Source of the DNA: Variovorax beijingensis
GTDB lineage: Bacteria; Pseudomonadota; Gammaproteobacteria; Burkholderiales; Burkholderiaceae_C
DNA: 64,000 nt
Reading direction: 5' to 3'
Assembly (NCBI RefSeq): GCF_003951285.1
Contig: NZ_RXFQ01000006.1
Coordinates: 248,001 to 312,000 of the forward strand
Under the pieces are notes generated by a model. It was not told the DNA's origin. It did not search any database and saw only the letters and a program-made list of their open reading frames with translations. Shown in pieces: positions 19,302 to 29,300 of this stretch; position 1 is the stretch's first letter; each line of letters opens with the position of its first letter. The translations under genes and the position numbers were made by a program.

Positions 19302-19907
19302 TCAGCCCCCCGCCGCAAGTTGGCTCTCGATGACCTTGACGAAGGCGCTCTCGTCGGGCGCCGTCATGCTGGACCAGGCCTGCACCACTTTGCCGTCCCG
19401 CCCGATCAGGTATTTGTAGAAATTCCACTTCGGCGTGGTGCCGGAGGCCAGCGCGAGCTGCTTGAACAGCGGGTTGGCATTGGCGCCGCGCACCGACGAC
19501 TTCGCGAACATCGGAAACTTCACGCCGAAGGTGCTTTCGCAGAAATCGGCGATTTCCTTGTTCGAGCCCGATTCCTGCGAGAAATCGTTGGACGGGAAGC
19601 CCAGCACCACCAGCCCGCGCGAGCGGTATTTGCTGTCCAGCGCCTCCAGCCCCTTGTATTGCGGGGTAAAGCCGCAGAAGCTCGCGGTGTTCACCACCAG
19701 CACCACCTTGCCCGCGTACTGGCACAGCGATTGTGGTTTTTCGTCCTGCAGCCGCGGGAAGGTGTGTTGCAGTGTGGGCGGGCAGGCCGCAGCGGCGGCG
19801 CCGTCGGCCGGGGCGGATGGCGCAGGAGAGGGTGTGGGAGAGGGGGCCTGGGCGACCGCCGTGCCAGCGGCAAGGAGGCATGCGGCCAGGGCGGCAGGGA
19901 TTCGCAT
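19302..19907 (-). CDS. Periplasmic glutathione peroxidase (Cys type)
   Basis: 201 aa from ATG 19907, with AGGAG 7-8 nt upstream. A signal peptide ends at AVAQA, followed by a Pro/Ala/Ser linker. The catalytic block is VVNTASFCGFTPQY with Cys in place of Sec; GFPSNDF and KWNFYKYLIGRDGKV supply the Gln/Trp/Asn partners of the family (Trp-Asn visible). Reduces peroxides, probably with thioredoxin-like donors in the envelope. Divergent from the ferritin-like gene, 130 bp apart. Confidence 0.92.
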   Translation of the reverse strand: MRIPAALAACLLAAGTAVAQAPSPTPSPAPSAPADGAAAAACPPTLQHTFPRLQDEKPQSLCQYAGKVVLVVNTASFCGFTPQYKGLEALDSKYRSRGLVVLGFPSNDFSQESGSNKEIADFCESTFGVKFPMFAKSSVRGANANPLFKQLALASGTTPKWNFYKYLIGRDGKVVQAWSSMTAPDESAFVKVIESQLAAGG

Positions 19908-20037
19908 AAGGGGGCTCCTGAAGACAAAAAGGTGTGCATTTCGCGTCATAAGACCGCGCTTATCCACACATCATCGCGCGTCTGTCATGGGTGCGCCAAA
20001 CGAGCCGACTAAAATCGACGGCCTTAGAAAGACTTTG

Positions 20038-20895
20038 ATGCTTTATCCGGAACTCTTCAGACAACTCGAATCTGTCCGCTGGGACATGGACAAGGACATT
20101 CCCTGGCAGTCGTTCGATGCTTCGCTGCTGTCCGAAGAGCAGGCGCAGACCATCAAGATGAACGCCATCACCGAGTGGGCGGCGCTGCCGGCCACCGAGA
20201 TGTTCCTGCGCGACAACCGCCACGATAGCGATTTTTCCGCTTTCATGTCGATCTGGTTCTTCGAGGAGCAGAAGCACTCGCTGGTGCTCATGGAGTACCT
20301 GAAGCGCTTCAGCCCCCAGCATGCGCCCACCGAGCAGGAGCTGCACGAAGTGCGCTTCGACTTCGACCCGGCCCCGCCGCTCGAAACCCTGATGCTGCAT
20401 TTCTGCGGCGAGATCCGCCTCAACCACTGGTACCGCCGTGCCGCCCAGTGGCACACCGAGCCGGTCATCAAGCACATCTACACCACGCTGAGCCAGGACG
20501 AGGCCCGCCACGGCGGCGCCTACCTGCGCTACATGAAGCGCGCCATGGAAAAGTTCGGCGACGAGGCGCGCGCCGCCTTCACCAAGGTGGGCGTGCTGAT
20601 GGCCAGCGCGCGCCGCACCGCCCAGGCGCTGCACCCGACCAACCTGCACGTCAACAAGGCGCTGTTCCCCAACGACACCATCCAGAGCCGCATGCCCGAT
20701 CCCGACTGGCTCGAGCACTGGCTCGACAAGCAGATCAAGTTCGACGCGGTCTGGGAAAGCAAGGTCGGCGAACGCATCCTGCACAACCTGAGCCTCTTGA
20801 TGAACCGCAGCTTCAAGACCGTGCAGGAACTCAACCGCTATCGCAAGGAACTGGCCGCCACGCTCGGCCCCAAGCCCGAATACCAGGGCGCATAG
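20038..20895 (+). CDS. Ferritin-like diiron protein (acyl-ACP-desaturase/AurF-like superfamily)
   Basis: 285 aa from ATG 20038, which has GAAAG 7 nt upstream; another in-frame ATG lies at 19987 without a ribosome site. Two diiron half-sites are visible: FFEEQKHS near residue 80 and SQDEARHGG near residue 152, with Glu residues on the preceding helices (NAITEWAALPATEMF, HFCGEIRL). All-helical. Members oxidise or desaturate substrates, or handle iron, but no substrate can be read from the sequence. The neighbouring peroxidase hints at an oxidative-stress link (inference). Confidence 0.72.
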   Translation: MLYPELFRQLESVRWDMDKDIPWQSFDASLLSEEQAQTIKMNAITEWAALPATEMFLRDNRHDSDFSAFMSIWFFEEQKHSLVLMEYLKRFSPQHAPTEQELHEVRFDFDPAPPLETLMLHFCGEIRLNHWYRRAAQWHTEPVIKHIYTTLSQDEARHGGAYLRYMKRAMEKFGDEARAAFTKVGVLMASARRTAQALHPTNLHVNKALFPNDTIQSRMPDPDWLEHWLDKQIKFDAVWESKVGERILHNLSLLMNRSFKTVQELNRYRKELAATLGPKPEYQGA

Positions 20896-20903
20896 CGGCC
20901 GCC

Positions 20904-20930
20904 TGTCACAAACCCGGTGGGTCGCCCGTC
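20904..20930 (+). promoter_or_regulatory. ECF41-type promoter of the sigma factor gene
   Basis: TGTCACA at 20904-20910, 16-bp spacer, CGTC at 20927-20930. This is the published ECF41 promoter pattern, and the same arrangement recurs at 21834-21860. CGTC ends 8 bp before the ATG at 20939, so the mRNA may be almost leaderless. Confidence 0.85.
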
Positions 20931-20938
20931 TTGTGAGC

Positions 20939-21820
20939 ATGGACGATCCCACCCTCGCCTTCGACAGCCACCGCCGCCGCCTGCAGGGCATCGCCTACCG
21001 AATGCTCGGCTCCGTCGCGGAGGCCGAGGAGGTGGTGCAGGACGCTTGGCTGCGCTGGCACGAGGCCGACAAGGCCGCCCTGGGCAGCGCCGAAGCCTGG
21101 CTGGTCACCGTCGTCACGCGCCTTTCGATCGACCGGCTGCGCGCCGCCAAGGTCCAGCGCGAGCACTACATCGGCGCCTGGATGCCCGAGCCCACGCTGA
21201 CCGGCGGGCCGGACACCCCGGAGCAACTGCTCGAGCGCGCCGACAACATCTCCGTCGCCTTCCTGGCCGTGCTCGAGCGCCTGGCGCCCGAGGCGCGCGC
21301 GGCCTTCCTGCTGCGCGAAGTGTTCGATGCCGACTACGACGAAGTGGCCCGCACGCTCGGCAAGAGCGAGGCCGCCTGCCGGCAGCTGGTGCACCGTGCC
21401 AAGGCGCAGGTGCAGGAGGCCCGCCCGCGCTTCCAGGTGCCGCGCGAAACCCACGAGCGCCTGCTGCGCGCCTTTGCCGATGCGGCCGCGCGCGGCAGCC
21501 TGCAGGATCTGAAGGCGCTGATGGCGCAAGACGTGGAGCTCATCGGCGACGGCGGCGGTAAGGTGCAGAGTTTCAGCAAGGTCCTGCGCGGCAGCCAGCG
21601 GCTCGCGCAGCTGTACTTCGCGCTGTGGCGTCGCATGGGCGCCGCGGTGCGCATGGAACTGGTGGAGATCAACGGCGAGCCGGGGCTGTTGCGCTTCCTG
21701 GACGGCCAGCTCGAATCGGCCCAGACCTTCGAGATCGAGGGCGAGCGCATCGTGCGCGTCCGCGTGCAGCGCAACCCCGACAAGCTCGCGCGCATCGCGC
21801 AGCTCTATTCGCTGAAGTAA
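20939..21820 (+). CDS. sigJ: ECF41-family RNA polymerase sigma factor with SnoaL-like regulatory tail
   Basis: 293 aa from ATG 20939 (GTG at 20933 is an alternative). Sigma region 2 (YRMLGSVAEAEEVVQDAWLR), region 4 (REVFDADYDEVARTLGKSEAA) and a C-terminal NTF2/SnoaL-like domain. All three ECF41 hallmark motifs are present: WMPEP in the linker, DGGGK and NPDKL in the tail. The tail both activates and restrains the sigma, replacing a classical anti-sigma factor. It probably transcribes itself and the CMD gene downstream through identical promoters. The inducing signal is not known for this family. Confidence 0.95.
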   Translation: MDDPTLAFDSHRRRLQGIAYRMLGSVAEAEEVVQDAWLRWHEADKAALGSAEAWLVTVVTRLSIDRLRAAKVQREHYIGAWMPEPTLTGGPDTPEQLLERADNISVAFLAVLERLAPEARAAFLLREVFDADYDEVARTLGKSEAACRQLVHRAKAQVQEARPRFQVPRETHERLLRAFADAAARGSLQDLKALMAQDVELIGDGGGKVQSFSKVLRGSQRLAQLYFALWRRMGAAVRMELVEINGEPGLLRFLDGQLESAQTFEIEGERIVRVRVQRNPDKLARIAQLYSLK

Positions 21821-21833
21821 TTTTCCGGCGGCG

Positions 21834-21860
21834 TGTCACAGGGCCGAGGGCTGGCCCGTC
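21834..21860 (+). promoter_or_regulatory. ECF41-type promoter of the CMD-family gene
   Basis: TGTCACA at 21834-21840, 16-bp spacer, CGTC at 21857-21860: same boxes and same spacing as the promoter before the sigma gene. It leaves a leader of about 45 nt before ATG 21912, which has a GGAG ribosome-binding site. Confidence 0.88.
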
Positions 21861-21911
21861 TTCAGTGGGTAGGAAGCAGATTTTTCAACCCAGACTCACT
21901 GGAGCATCTTC

Positions 21912-22373
21912 ATGAACACGACCCCCCGCCTGAACTGGTTCAAGACCATCCCCAAGGCATTCGAAGCCATCCTGGCCGTCAGCGCCAGCATCGATTCGAG
22001 CACTGTCGGCAAGACAGTGCTCGATTTCGTCTTCGCGCGCGTCTCGCAGATCAATGGCTGTGCCTACTGCCTCGACATGCATGTGCGCGACCTGCGCAAG
22101 CAGGGCGAAGGATGGCAGCGCATCAACAGCCTGGCCACCTGGCGCGAGGTGAGCTTCTTCAACGAGCGCGAACGCGCGGCGCTGGCCTGGGCCGAATCGC
22201 TCACGCGGCTGGCCGACAACCACGATGAGCGCGAAGCCGAGTTCGCAGCCCTGAAGGCGCAGTTCAGCGACGTCGAGATCGCCGAGCTCACCGTGGCTGT
22301 CGCGCAGATCAACACCTGGAACCGCATCAACGTCGGCATGCGCATGCCGGTCGCCGTCAAGGCGCTGGACTGA
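21912..22373 (+). CDS. AhpD-like carboxymuconolactone decarboxylase family protein
   Basis: 153 aa, helical. AhpD core motif INGCAYCLDMHVRDLRKQG gives CxxC plus the following His, the proton-relay site of AhpD-type alkylhydroperoxidases. CMD-family proteins are the standard genomic partner and regulon member of ECF41 sigma factors, which fits its promoter. Likely peroxidase or reductase; true substrate unknown. Confidence 0.92.
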   Translation: MNTTPRLNWFKTIPKAFEAILAVSASIDSSTVGKTVLDFVFARVSQINGCAYCLDMHVRDLRKQGEGWQRINSLATWREVSFFNERERAALAWAESLTRLADNHDEREAEFAALKAQFSDVEIAELTVAVAQINTWNRINVGMRMPVAVKALD

Positions 22374-22379
22374 ATTTCT

Positions 22380-23549
22380 TCAGCGGCGCTCGACCACCAT
22401 CGGGGCGATGCGCAGGCTCTCGCGCAGCTGCGTGACGGCCTCGCCGGCTTCGCTGCGCGAGGCGAACGGCCCGGCCTGCAGGCGGTGCGTGCCGGCTTCG
22501 CTGAACACGCGCAGCTGCGGCGCCAGCGTCGGCAGGCCGCGCGCCGCCTGGCTCCGCAGGCCCTCGGCGCCATCGCGCTCGCGGAAGGCGCCGAGCTGCA
22601 CCCAGAAGCCTGCGGCCGCGGCCGAAGACGAGGAGGGCGCAGAGTCCTGCGATGCGGCCCGGGACGCCGGTGGCGGTGCGGTGAGCGGCGCCATCGGCGG
22701 GAGGTCGGTGACCATGATCGGCTGGCGGGGCGATGCGGCCTCCGGCTCGGGCGCGGGCGCGGGCCCGGCTTGCGCGATCCGCTCGGCGGGCGTCACCGGC
22801 GCGATGGGCGTTTGCGGCGCGACCGGCATTGCCGAGGCCGGCGCTGCAGCGGTCATCGCCACCGGCGCCACCCAGGCCGAGGGCACGGCCACCGGTGCAG
22901 CCGCCGCTCGCTGGGGCTGCGCCGGCGCTGGCGAGGCCGAGGCGTACGCCGTTCCCGCATCGCGCCGCCACGCCCCGGTGCGGATGTCCTCGTTCGTGAT
23001 GCGCTCGATCTCCACCGGCGCCACGCCGCGCAGCAGGTCGAGCTTGAGCGCCGCCGTGTAGCTCAGGTCGATGATGCGGCCGTCGACGAAGGGCCCGCGG
23101 TCGTTCACCCGCACGATCACCTCGCGCCCGTTGGCCGGGTTGCGCACCCGCACGTAGCTGGGCAGCGGCAGCGTCTTGTGCGCGGCCGTCATGGCGTACA
23201 TGTCGTAGGGCTCGCCGCTCGCGGTCGAGGCGCTGTGGAACTTGCGGCCGTACCACGAGGCAATGCCCGATTCGCGGAACGGCCGGTCGTCGGTGATCGG
23301 CTGGTAGGCCCGGCCCAGCACCGTGTAGGGCTTGCTGGTGCCGCCGCTGCTGCGGATGGCTTCGACGCGGGGCTCGGCGTCGGGTACGCGGTCGAGGTCG
23401 GACGGGATGTTGCTGCCCGGGCCGTCGCGGCCGCTCAGTGCGCCGCCGCCGCTGCGCGTGCCGCTCGCGCAGCCCGCGAGGAGGACGGCGACCGCCACCG
23501 CGCAGGCGGCCAGCGCGGGGGTGGCGAGGGAGCGGGTGCGCTCAGCCAA
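22380..23549 (-). CDS. rlpA: RlpA septal-ring lipoprotein, DPBB plus SPOR domains
   Basis: 389 aa. Lipoprotein signal with lipobox LLAGC (Cys around residue 27). Double-psi beta-barrel around residues 95-180 (GIASWYGRKFHSASTASGE, then VRVNDRGPFVDGRIIDLS, with the catalytic Glu/Asp region). A long Ala/Pro-rich linker follows, and a C-terminal SPOR domain (FWVQLGAFRERDGAE). RlpA cleaves denuded glycan strands at the division septum. Its start overlaps the glnE stop by 8 bp. Confidence 0.95.
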   Translation of the reverse strand: MAERTRSLATPALAACAVAVAVLLAGCASGTRSGGGALSGRDGPGSNIPSDLDRVPDAEPRVEAIRSSGGTSKPYTVLGRAYQPITDDRPFRESGIASWYGRKFHSASTASGEPYDMYAMTAAHKTLPLPSYVRVRNPANGREVIVRVNDRGPFVDGRIIDLSYTAALKLDLLRGVAPVEIERITNEDIRTGAWRRDAGTAYASASPAPAQPQRAAAAPVAVPSAWVAPVAMTAAAPASAMPVAPQTPIAPVTPAERIAQAGPAPAPEPEAASPRQPIMVTDLPPMAPLTAPPPASRAASQDSAPSSSSAAAAGFWVQLGAFRERDGAEGLRSQAARGLPTLAPQLRVFSEAGTHRLQAGPFASRSEAGEAVTQLRESLRIAPMVVERR

Positions 23550-26337
23550 ATACCGCCTTCCATAGCGCCAGCATCGCGTCGCGTTCGGCGGCCAGTGCGG
23601 GCGGGGTGACCTGGGTCGGTTCTTCGTTGAGGCGCGCGCGGTGCTGCACGCGCCTCAGTTCGCGATAAGCCGCGGCAGCCTTGCGGCCGACGCCGGCGGG
23701 CAGCAGGCCGGCTTCTTCCGCGCGCACCAGCAGCGCGATGTTGCCGACGTTGGGAATCAGCTCCGGGTGCCCGCTCGAGGCCGACAGCACCAGGAACTGC
23801 ACCGCGAACTCGGCATCGACCATGCCGCCGGGGCTGTGCTTGACGTCGAAGCGATCGGCCTTCACCGGCCGTGCGCCGCGCAGCTTGTTGCGCATTGCGA
23901 TGATCTCGGCCTTGAGCGCCTCGCGGTCGCGCGGCGCCACCAGCACGGCTTCGCGCACCTGATCGAAGCGGGTGCCGAGCGCTGCGCTGCCGAGCACGAA
24001 GCGCGCGCGGGTCATGGCCTGGTGCTCCCAGGTCCATGCGGTGTTGCTGCCGCGGCCGAGCTGGTAGCGCTCGTAGGCTTCGAAGCTGGTCGTCAGCAGG
24101 CCCGAGTTGCCGTTCGGGCGCAGCGCGGTGTCGATCTCGAACAGGTCGCCCTCGCGCGTCTTCACGGTGAGCCAGTTGATCAGCTTGCGCACGTAGGCCG
24201 CGTAGACCTCGCCCGCGCGCTCGTCGTCGTCTTCGTAGACGAACACGATGTCGAGGTCGCTGCCGTAGCCCAGCTCCTTTCCGCCGAGCTTGCCGTAGCC
24301 GATGATGGCGAACTGCGGCAGCTCGCGGTGCCTGTTGCGCACATGCGGCCAGCACCAATGGGCGGTCACGCGCAGCGTGGCGTCGGCCAGCGCGCTCAGG
24401 TCGTCGGCCACCTGCTCCACCGTGAGGCGGCCGTCCACGTCGCGCGCCAGGGTGCGGAACACCTCGGCGTGGTGGGCATGGCGCAGCAGGTTCAGCAGGC
24501 GCTCCTCGTCGGCTTCGCCGGTGCGGCTGAGCGAGGCGTGGCGCGCCTCGAGTTCGCGCTCGAACTCGGCCGCCATGAAGCGGCCCGAGAGCATTTCGTC
24601 GCTCGCGAGTTCGTCGATCACGCCCGGATGCTGCATCAGGTAGCGCGCCGGCCACTTCGCGGCGCCGAGCAATCTCAGCAGCCGTTCCTGCACCGCGGGC
24701 CGCTCGACCAGCAGCGCCAGGTAGCTCTCGCGCCGCAGCAGCGGCTCGATCCAGTCGGCCCAGCGCAGGGCGGCGTCCACATGGCGCGGCGTCTGGCCGG
24801 GGCCGTCGCCGTCGGGCTCCTTCAGCCATTGCCCGGTGCGCTGCACCAGCTGGCGCAGCCGTGCGCGCGTTTCCTCGCGCAGCGCCAGCACGCGGGGCTG
24901 CTCGCACCAGTTGCGGATACGGTCGGCAAAGGCCGGCGGCAGGTCATCGAGCAGGTCGGCCAGGTCGGTGGGGGCGGCCGCCTTCTTGCCGTTGCATTTG
25001 CCGTTGCAGGGCTTCTCGCCGCCGAGCAGCTTGTCGAACTCCTGCGCCACGAACTCGCGGTGCGTGTCGAGCTGCTCGAGGAACGGGCAGCAGCCGGCGT
25101 AGCCCATGGTCTGCGCGATCCAGCGCAGGTCGTCGTCGGCCACCGGCAGCACGTGGGTCTGCTGGTCGTCCAGGTACTGGATGCGGTGCTCCACGCGGCG
25201 CAGGAATTCGTAGGCCGCCGCCAGCGTGTCGGCGGTTTCCTGCGGCATCAGGCCGGCGCGCGCGAGCCGCTGCAGTGCGTCGAGCGTGGGGCGCGTGCGC
25301 AGTTCGGGGAACTGGCCGCCGCGTACCACCTGCAGCAGCTGCACGGTGAACTCGATCTCGCGGATGCCGCCGCGAGAGAGCTTGACGTCGTTGGCGCGCT
25401 CGGGCCGCCCCGCGCTGCGGCGGGCCGACTGCTCGCGGATCTGCCGGTGCAGCGTGCGCAGCGAATCGAACACGCTGTAGTCCAGGTAGCGGCGGAACAC
25501 GAAGGGCAGCACGGTGGCGCGCAGGCCCTGCGCAAGGCCGTCGGCGACCACGTCGCGCGGCGCGACCACCCGGCTCTTCATCCAGGCAAAGCGCTCCCAC
25601 TCGCGGCCCTGCACCTGGAAATATTCTTCGAGCGCATCGAGCGACACCACGCTGGGCCCGGAATTGCCGTTCGGCCGCAGCGCAAGGTCGACGCGGAACA
25701 CGAAGCCGTGCTCGGTGGTGTCGCCCACCAGCGCATAGATGCGCTTCACGGCGCGCGAGAAATACTCCTGGTTGGAGAGGCGGCCGCGGCCGTCGGCATC
25801 GCCGCGGGTCTCGCCGTCCAGGTCGTACAGGTAGATCAGGTCGATGTCGCTCGACACGTTGAGCTCGCGCGCGCCGAGCTTGCCCATGCCCACCACCCAG
25901 AGCTGCGCGCGCTCCCCCTCGGGGCCGAGCGGCGCACCGTGGACCGCGTCGAGTTCCTGGCAGGCGTCGCGGCAGGCGACGTCGAGCGCGAATTCCGCGA
26001 GTTCGGTCACGGCGGTGGTCACCACGGCCAGCGGCGCCTGGTCATCGCAATCGAGGGTGACAAGGCGTTCCATCACGAGCTGCCGCACAATGCGCAACGC
26101 ATCGCCGACGCCGTCCCCGCGTTCGCGCAGTGCCTCGTAGGCCTTCGACATCGACTCGCGCCGCGGCGCGCCAGGGGAAAGCAATGCAAGCTCGGCCGCA
26201 TACCTGCGGCGCAGGCGCTGGACGAAGCGCGAATAGGAAGAGAGCGCGACCTCGGTCGCGGCTGTCGATGGCGTGGCTGGCAACTGGTTCACACTGGTGT
26301 TGGTTTCCGTGGAACCCCTCTGAATGCTGGCGGTCAT
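23542..26337 (-). CDS. glnE: Glutamine synthetase adenylyltransferase/deadenylyltransferase
   Basis: 931 aa from ATG 26337. Duplicated nucleotidyltransferase cores: GMGKLGARELNVSSDIDLIY (near residue 160; deadenylylase) and GYGKLGGKELGYGSDLDIVF (near residue 690; adenylylase), each with a D-x-D pair and an RPNGNSG motif downstream. Controls glutamine synthetase activity with PII. The domain linker contains a small repeat, CNGKCNGK, absent from common homologues as I know them. The start codon is only 25 bp from that of the divergent yhdP gene. Confidence 0.97.
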   Translation of the reverse strand: MTASIQRGSTETNTSVNQLPATPSTAATEVALSSYSRFVQRLRRRYAAELALLSPGAPRRESMSKAYEALRERGDGVGDALRIVRQLVMERLVTLDCDDQAPLAVVTTAVTELAEFALDVACRDACQELDAVHGAPLGPEGERAQLWVVGMGKLGARELNVSSDIDLIYLYDLDGETRGDADGRGRLSNQEYFSRAVKRIYALVGDTTEHGFVFRVDLALRPNGNSGPSVVSLDALEEYFQVQGREWERFAWMKSRVVAPRDVVADGLAQGLRATVLPFVFRRYLDYSVFDSLRTLHRQIREQSARRSAGRPERANDVKLSRGGIREIEFTVQLLQVVRGGQFPELRTRPTLDALQRLARAGLMPQETADTLAAAYEFLRRVEHRIQYLDDQQTHVLPVADDDLRWIAQTMGYAGCCPFLEQLDTHREFVAQEFDKLLGGEKPCNGKCNGKKAAAPTDLADLLDDLPPAFADRIRNWCEQPRVLALREETRARLRQLVQRTGQWLKEPDGDGPGQTPRHVDAALRWADWIEPLLRRESYLALLVERPAVQERLLRLLGAAKWPARYLMQHPGVIDELASDEMLSGRFMAAEFERELEARHASLSRTGEADEERLLNLLRHAHHAEVFRTLARDVDGRLTVEQVADDLSALADATLRVTAHWCWPHVRNRHRELPQFAIIGYGKLGGKELGYGSDLDIVFVYEDDDERAGEVYAAYVRKLINWLTVKTREGDLFEIDTALRPNGNSGLLTTSFEAYERYQLGRGSNTAWTWEHQAMTRARFVLGSAALGTRFDQVREAVLVAPRDREALKAEIIAMRNKLRGARPVKADRFDVKHSPGGMVDAEFAVQFLVLSASSGHPELIPNVGNIALLVRAEEAGLLPAGVGRKAAAAYRELRRVQHRARLNEEPTQVTPPALAAERDAMLALWKAVFG

Positions 26338-26362
26338 AATTCCGGACACAGCGCGATCCTCA

Positions 26363-29300
26363 ATGAACGACACGGCGTCTTCCCCTTCACGTCTGCTCAA
26401 GATCACCGCTGCGACGGCGCGCTGGCTGCTGGGTTTACTGATCGCTGCATGGCTTCTGCTGGCACTGTCAGTGGTTGTCCTACACGCGTGGATTGTGCCG
26501 CGAATCGGCGATTACCGTGGCGCGCTCGAGGCACAAGCCAGCAAGGCCATCGGGGTACCCGTGCGCATCGGGTCGATCACCGCCCGTTCCGATAGTCTGT
26601 TTCCCGTCTTCGAACTGCGCGACGTGGTGCTGCACGACGCCCAGAAGCGGGAAGCCCTGCGCCTCGTTCGGGTGGTGGCGAGCGTGTCGCCGCGCTCGCT
26701 GTGGCGCCTCAATTTCGAGCAGCTCTACATCGAGGGGCCGCAGGTCGACGTGCGCCGCGATGCACTCGGCAAGCTGCACGTGGCGGGCCTGCACATGGAC
26801 ACCGACACCACCGGAGAGACCCGCGCCGCCGACTGGTTTTTCGCCCAGCGCGAGCTGGTGGTCGAAGGCGGCACCGTGCGCTGGACCGACGAGCAGCGCC
26901 AGGCCGAGCCCCTGCTGTTGACCGATGTGCGCTTTGTCGCGCGCAACAGCGCCCGGCGCCACGGCCTCAGGCTCGATGCCACGCCGCCGGTTGGATGGGG
27001 CGAGCGCTTCACGCTGCGCGGGCAGTTCCGCCAGCCGCTGCTGTCGGTGCGCTCGGGCCGCTGGCAGACCTGGGACGGCCAGTTCTATGCCGACCTGCCC
27101 TACATGGACGTCACCCGCCTGGGCCGCTATGTCTCCCTCGACGCCCGCATCCGCGAAGGCAACGGCGCGCTGCGCCTCTGGGCCGACGTGAAGAGGGGCC
27201 AGATCGTGGGCGGCGCGGCAGACCTCGGGCTCAACCGCATCGATGCCTCGCTGGGCCGGGGCCTGCAGCCGCTGGTGCTGCGCGCGGTGACCGGACGGCT
27301 GGCCGGCCAGCTGGACGACGAAAAGCTCGAGTTCTCGACCACCGCCCTGCAGTTCGACACCGCGGACGGCATGCGCTGGCCCGGCGGCAACCTGTGGCTG
27401 CAGCACTCGCCCGCGCGGGGCCGCACGCCGGAGCAGGGCGCCTTGCGCGCCGACCGGCTCGACCTGGCCGCACTGGCCCTCATTGCCGACCGGCTGCCGC
27501 TGGGCGATGCCACGCACCGCGTGCTCGATGCCTATGCGCCGCGCGGGCTGGTCGAGCGCATCGACCTGAACTGGCAAGGTTCGCTGGGCGCGCCCGAGCG
27601 CTACCAGGCCAAGGGGCGGATCAGCGGCCTGCGCGTCGCATCGCAGCCGGCGGCCCCGCCTGAAGCCACCCCCGTCCCGCCGGCCACCGCAGCCAGACCC
27701 ACCGGCGCCGCGCCGGCGGCCCAGCGGCCGCACGCCGGCGCGCCCGGCCTGAGCGGCGCCACCATCGAGTTCGACGCCACCCAGGCCGGCGGCAGTGCCG
27801 CACTGTCGATGGCGCAGGGCGCGCTCGAATTTCCGGGCGTGTTCGAGGAGCCGGTCATTCCCATCGACCGGCTCGCGGCCCAGCTGCAGTGGAAGCTCGA
27901 CAAGGGCCATGCGCAATTGCAGGTTTCCAAGCTGCGCTTCGCCAATGCCGATGCCGACGGCGAAGCCGAAGCCAGCTGGCGCACCAGCGATCCCGCCGTG
28001 TCCCGCGGGCAGTCGCTCTACCCCGGCGTGCTCGACCTGCAGGGCAAGCTGACCCGCGCCGACGGCACGCGCGTGTTCCGCTACCTGCCGCTCGAGATTC
28101 CCCAGCACACGCGCGACTACGTGCGCGATGCGGTCACCAAGGGCACGGCCAGCAGCGTCGACTTCCGCGTGCGCGGCGACCTGCACGACATGCCGTTCAT
28201 GGACCCGAAGCAGGGCGAATTCCGCATCGCGGCCAAGGTGGCCGACGTTAACTACGCCTATGTGCCGCCGGCCTCGGCCATTGCCGCGTCGACGGCATCG
28301 AAGGCGCCGGCCTCCGCGGCGCGCAGCGGCGCGCCGGCGCCGGCCTGGCCCGCGCTCACCGGGCTCTCGGGCGAACTGGTGTTCGAGCGCGCGGGCATGC
28401 TGGTGCGCAATGCGCGCGGGCGGCTGGCCGGCGCCACCGGCATCGAGGTGACCAAGGCCGAGGCGCAGATTGCCGACATGTCGCACCATGCCTCGCTGCT
28501 GCGCGTCGATGCCCAGGCCAAGGGCCCGCTCGCCGAACTGCTGCGCGTGGGCGCGCCGCTGGCCGGGGAAACCGGCGAGGCGCTGTCCCGCGTGCGCGCC
28601 ACCGGCACGGCCGACTACCGCCTGCATCTCGAACTGCCGCTGGCCGCACTCGAGGCGGCCAAGGTCCAGGCCAGCATCGCGCTCGCCGACAACGAGCTGC
28701 AGCTGGTGCCCGAGGCGCCGTCCTTCACCCATGCGAAGGGCGTCGTCGGCTTCACCGAAACGGGGTTTTCGCTGGCCGGCGTCAACGCCAGGCTGCTCGG
28801 TGGCGACGTCCGGGTCGAAGGCCGCGGCCGCTTCGCCGGGCCCAACCGCGAGGTGGCATTGAAGGCGCAGGGCACCGCAACGGCCGAAGGCCTGCGCGCT
28901 GCGCGCGAGGCCGACTGGCTCACGCGCATTGCGGCCAAGGCGAGCGGCAGCACGCCTTATGCGGTCACCTTCTCGATGCGCGACGGCGCGCCGGAGTTCT
29001 CGCTCACCAGCACGCTGCAGGGCCTGGCCCTGCAGCTGCCCGCACCGCTCGTGAAGACGGCGGACGAACAGATGCCGCTGCGCATCGAGAAGAAGGTGCT
29101 GCAGCGCGAGACCCGGGCGGGCGCCGCCGTCGCCGTGCAGGACCAGCTCTCGATGGAGCTCGGCCGCATCGGCGCCGCCCACTATGTGCGCGACATCTCC
29201 GGCACCGAAGCGCGCGTGCTGCGCGGCAGCATCGGCATCGGCCTTGCCGCGGGCGAGACCGCCCCCTTGCCCGACAAGGGCGTGCTGGCCAACGTCAACG

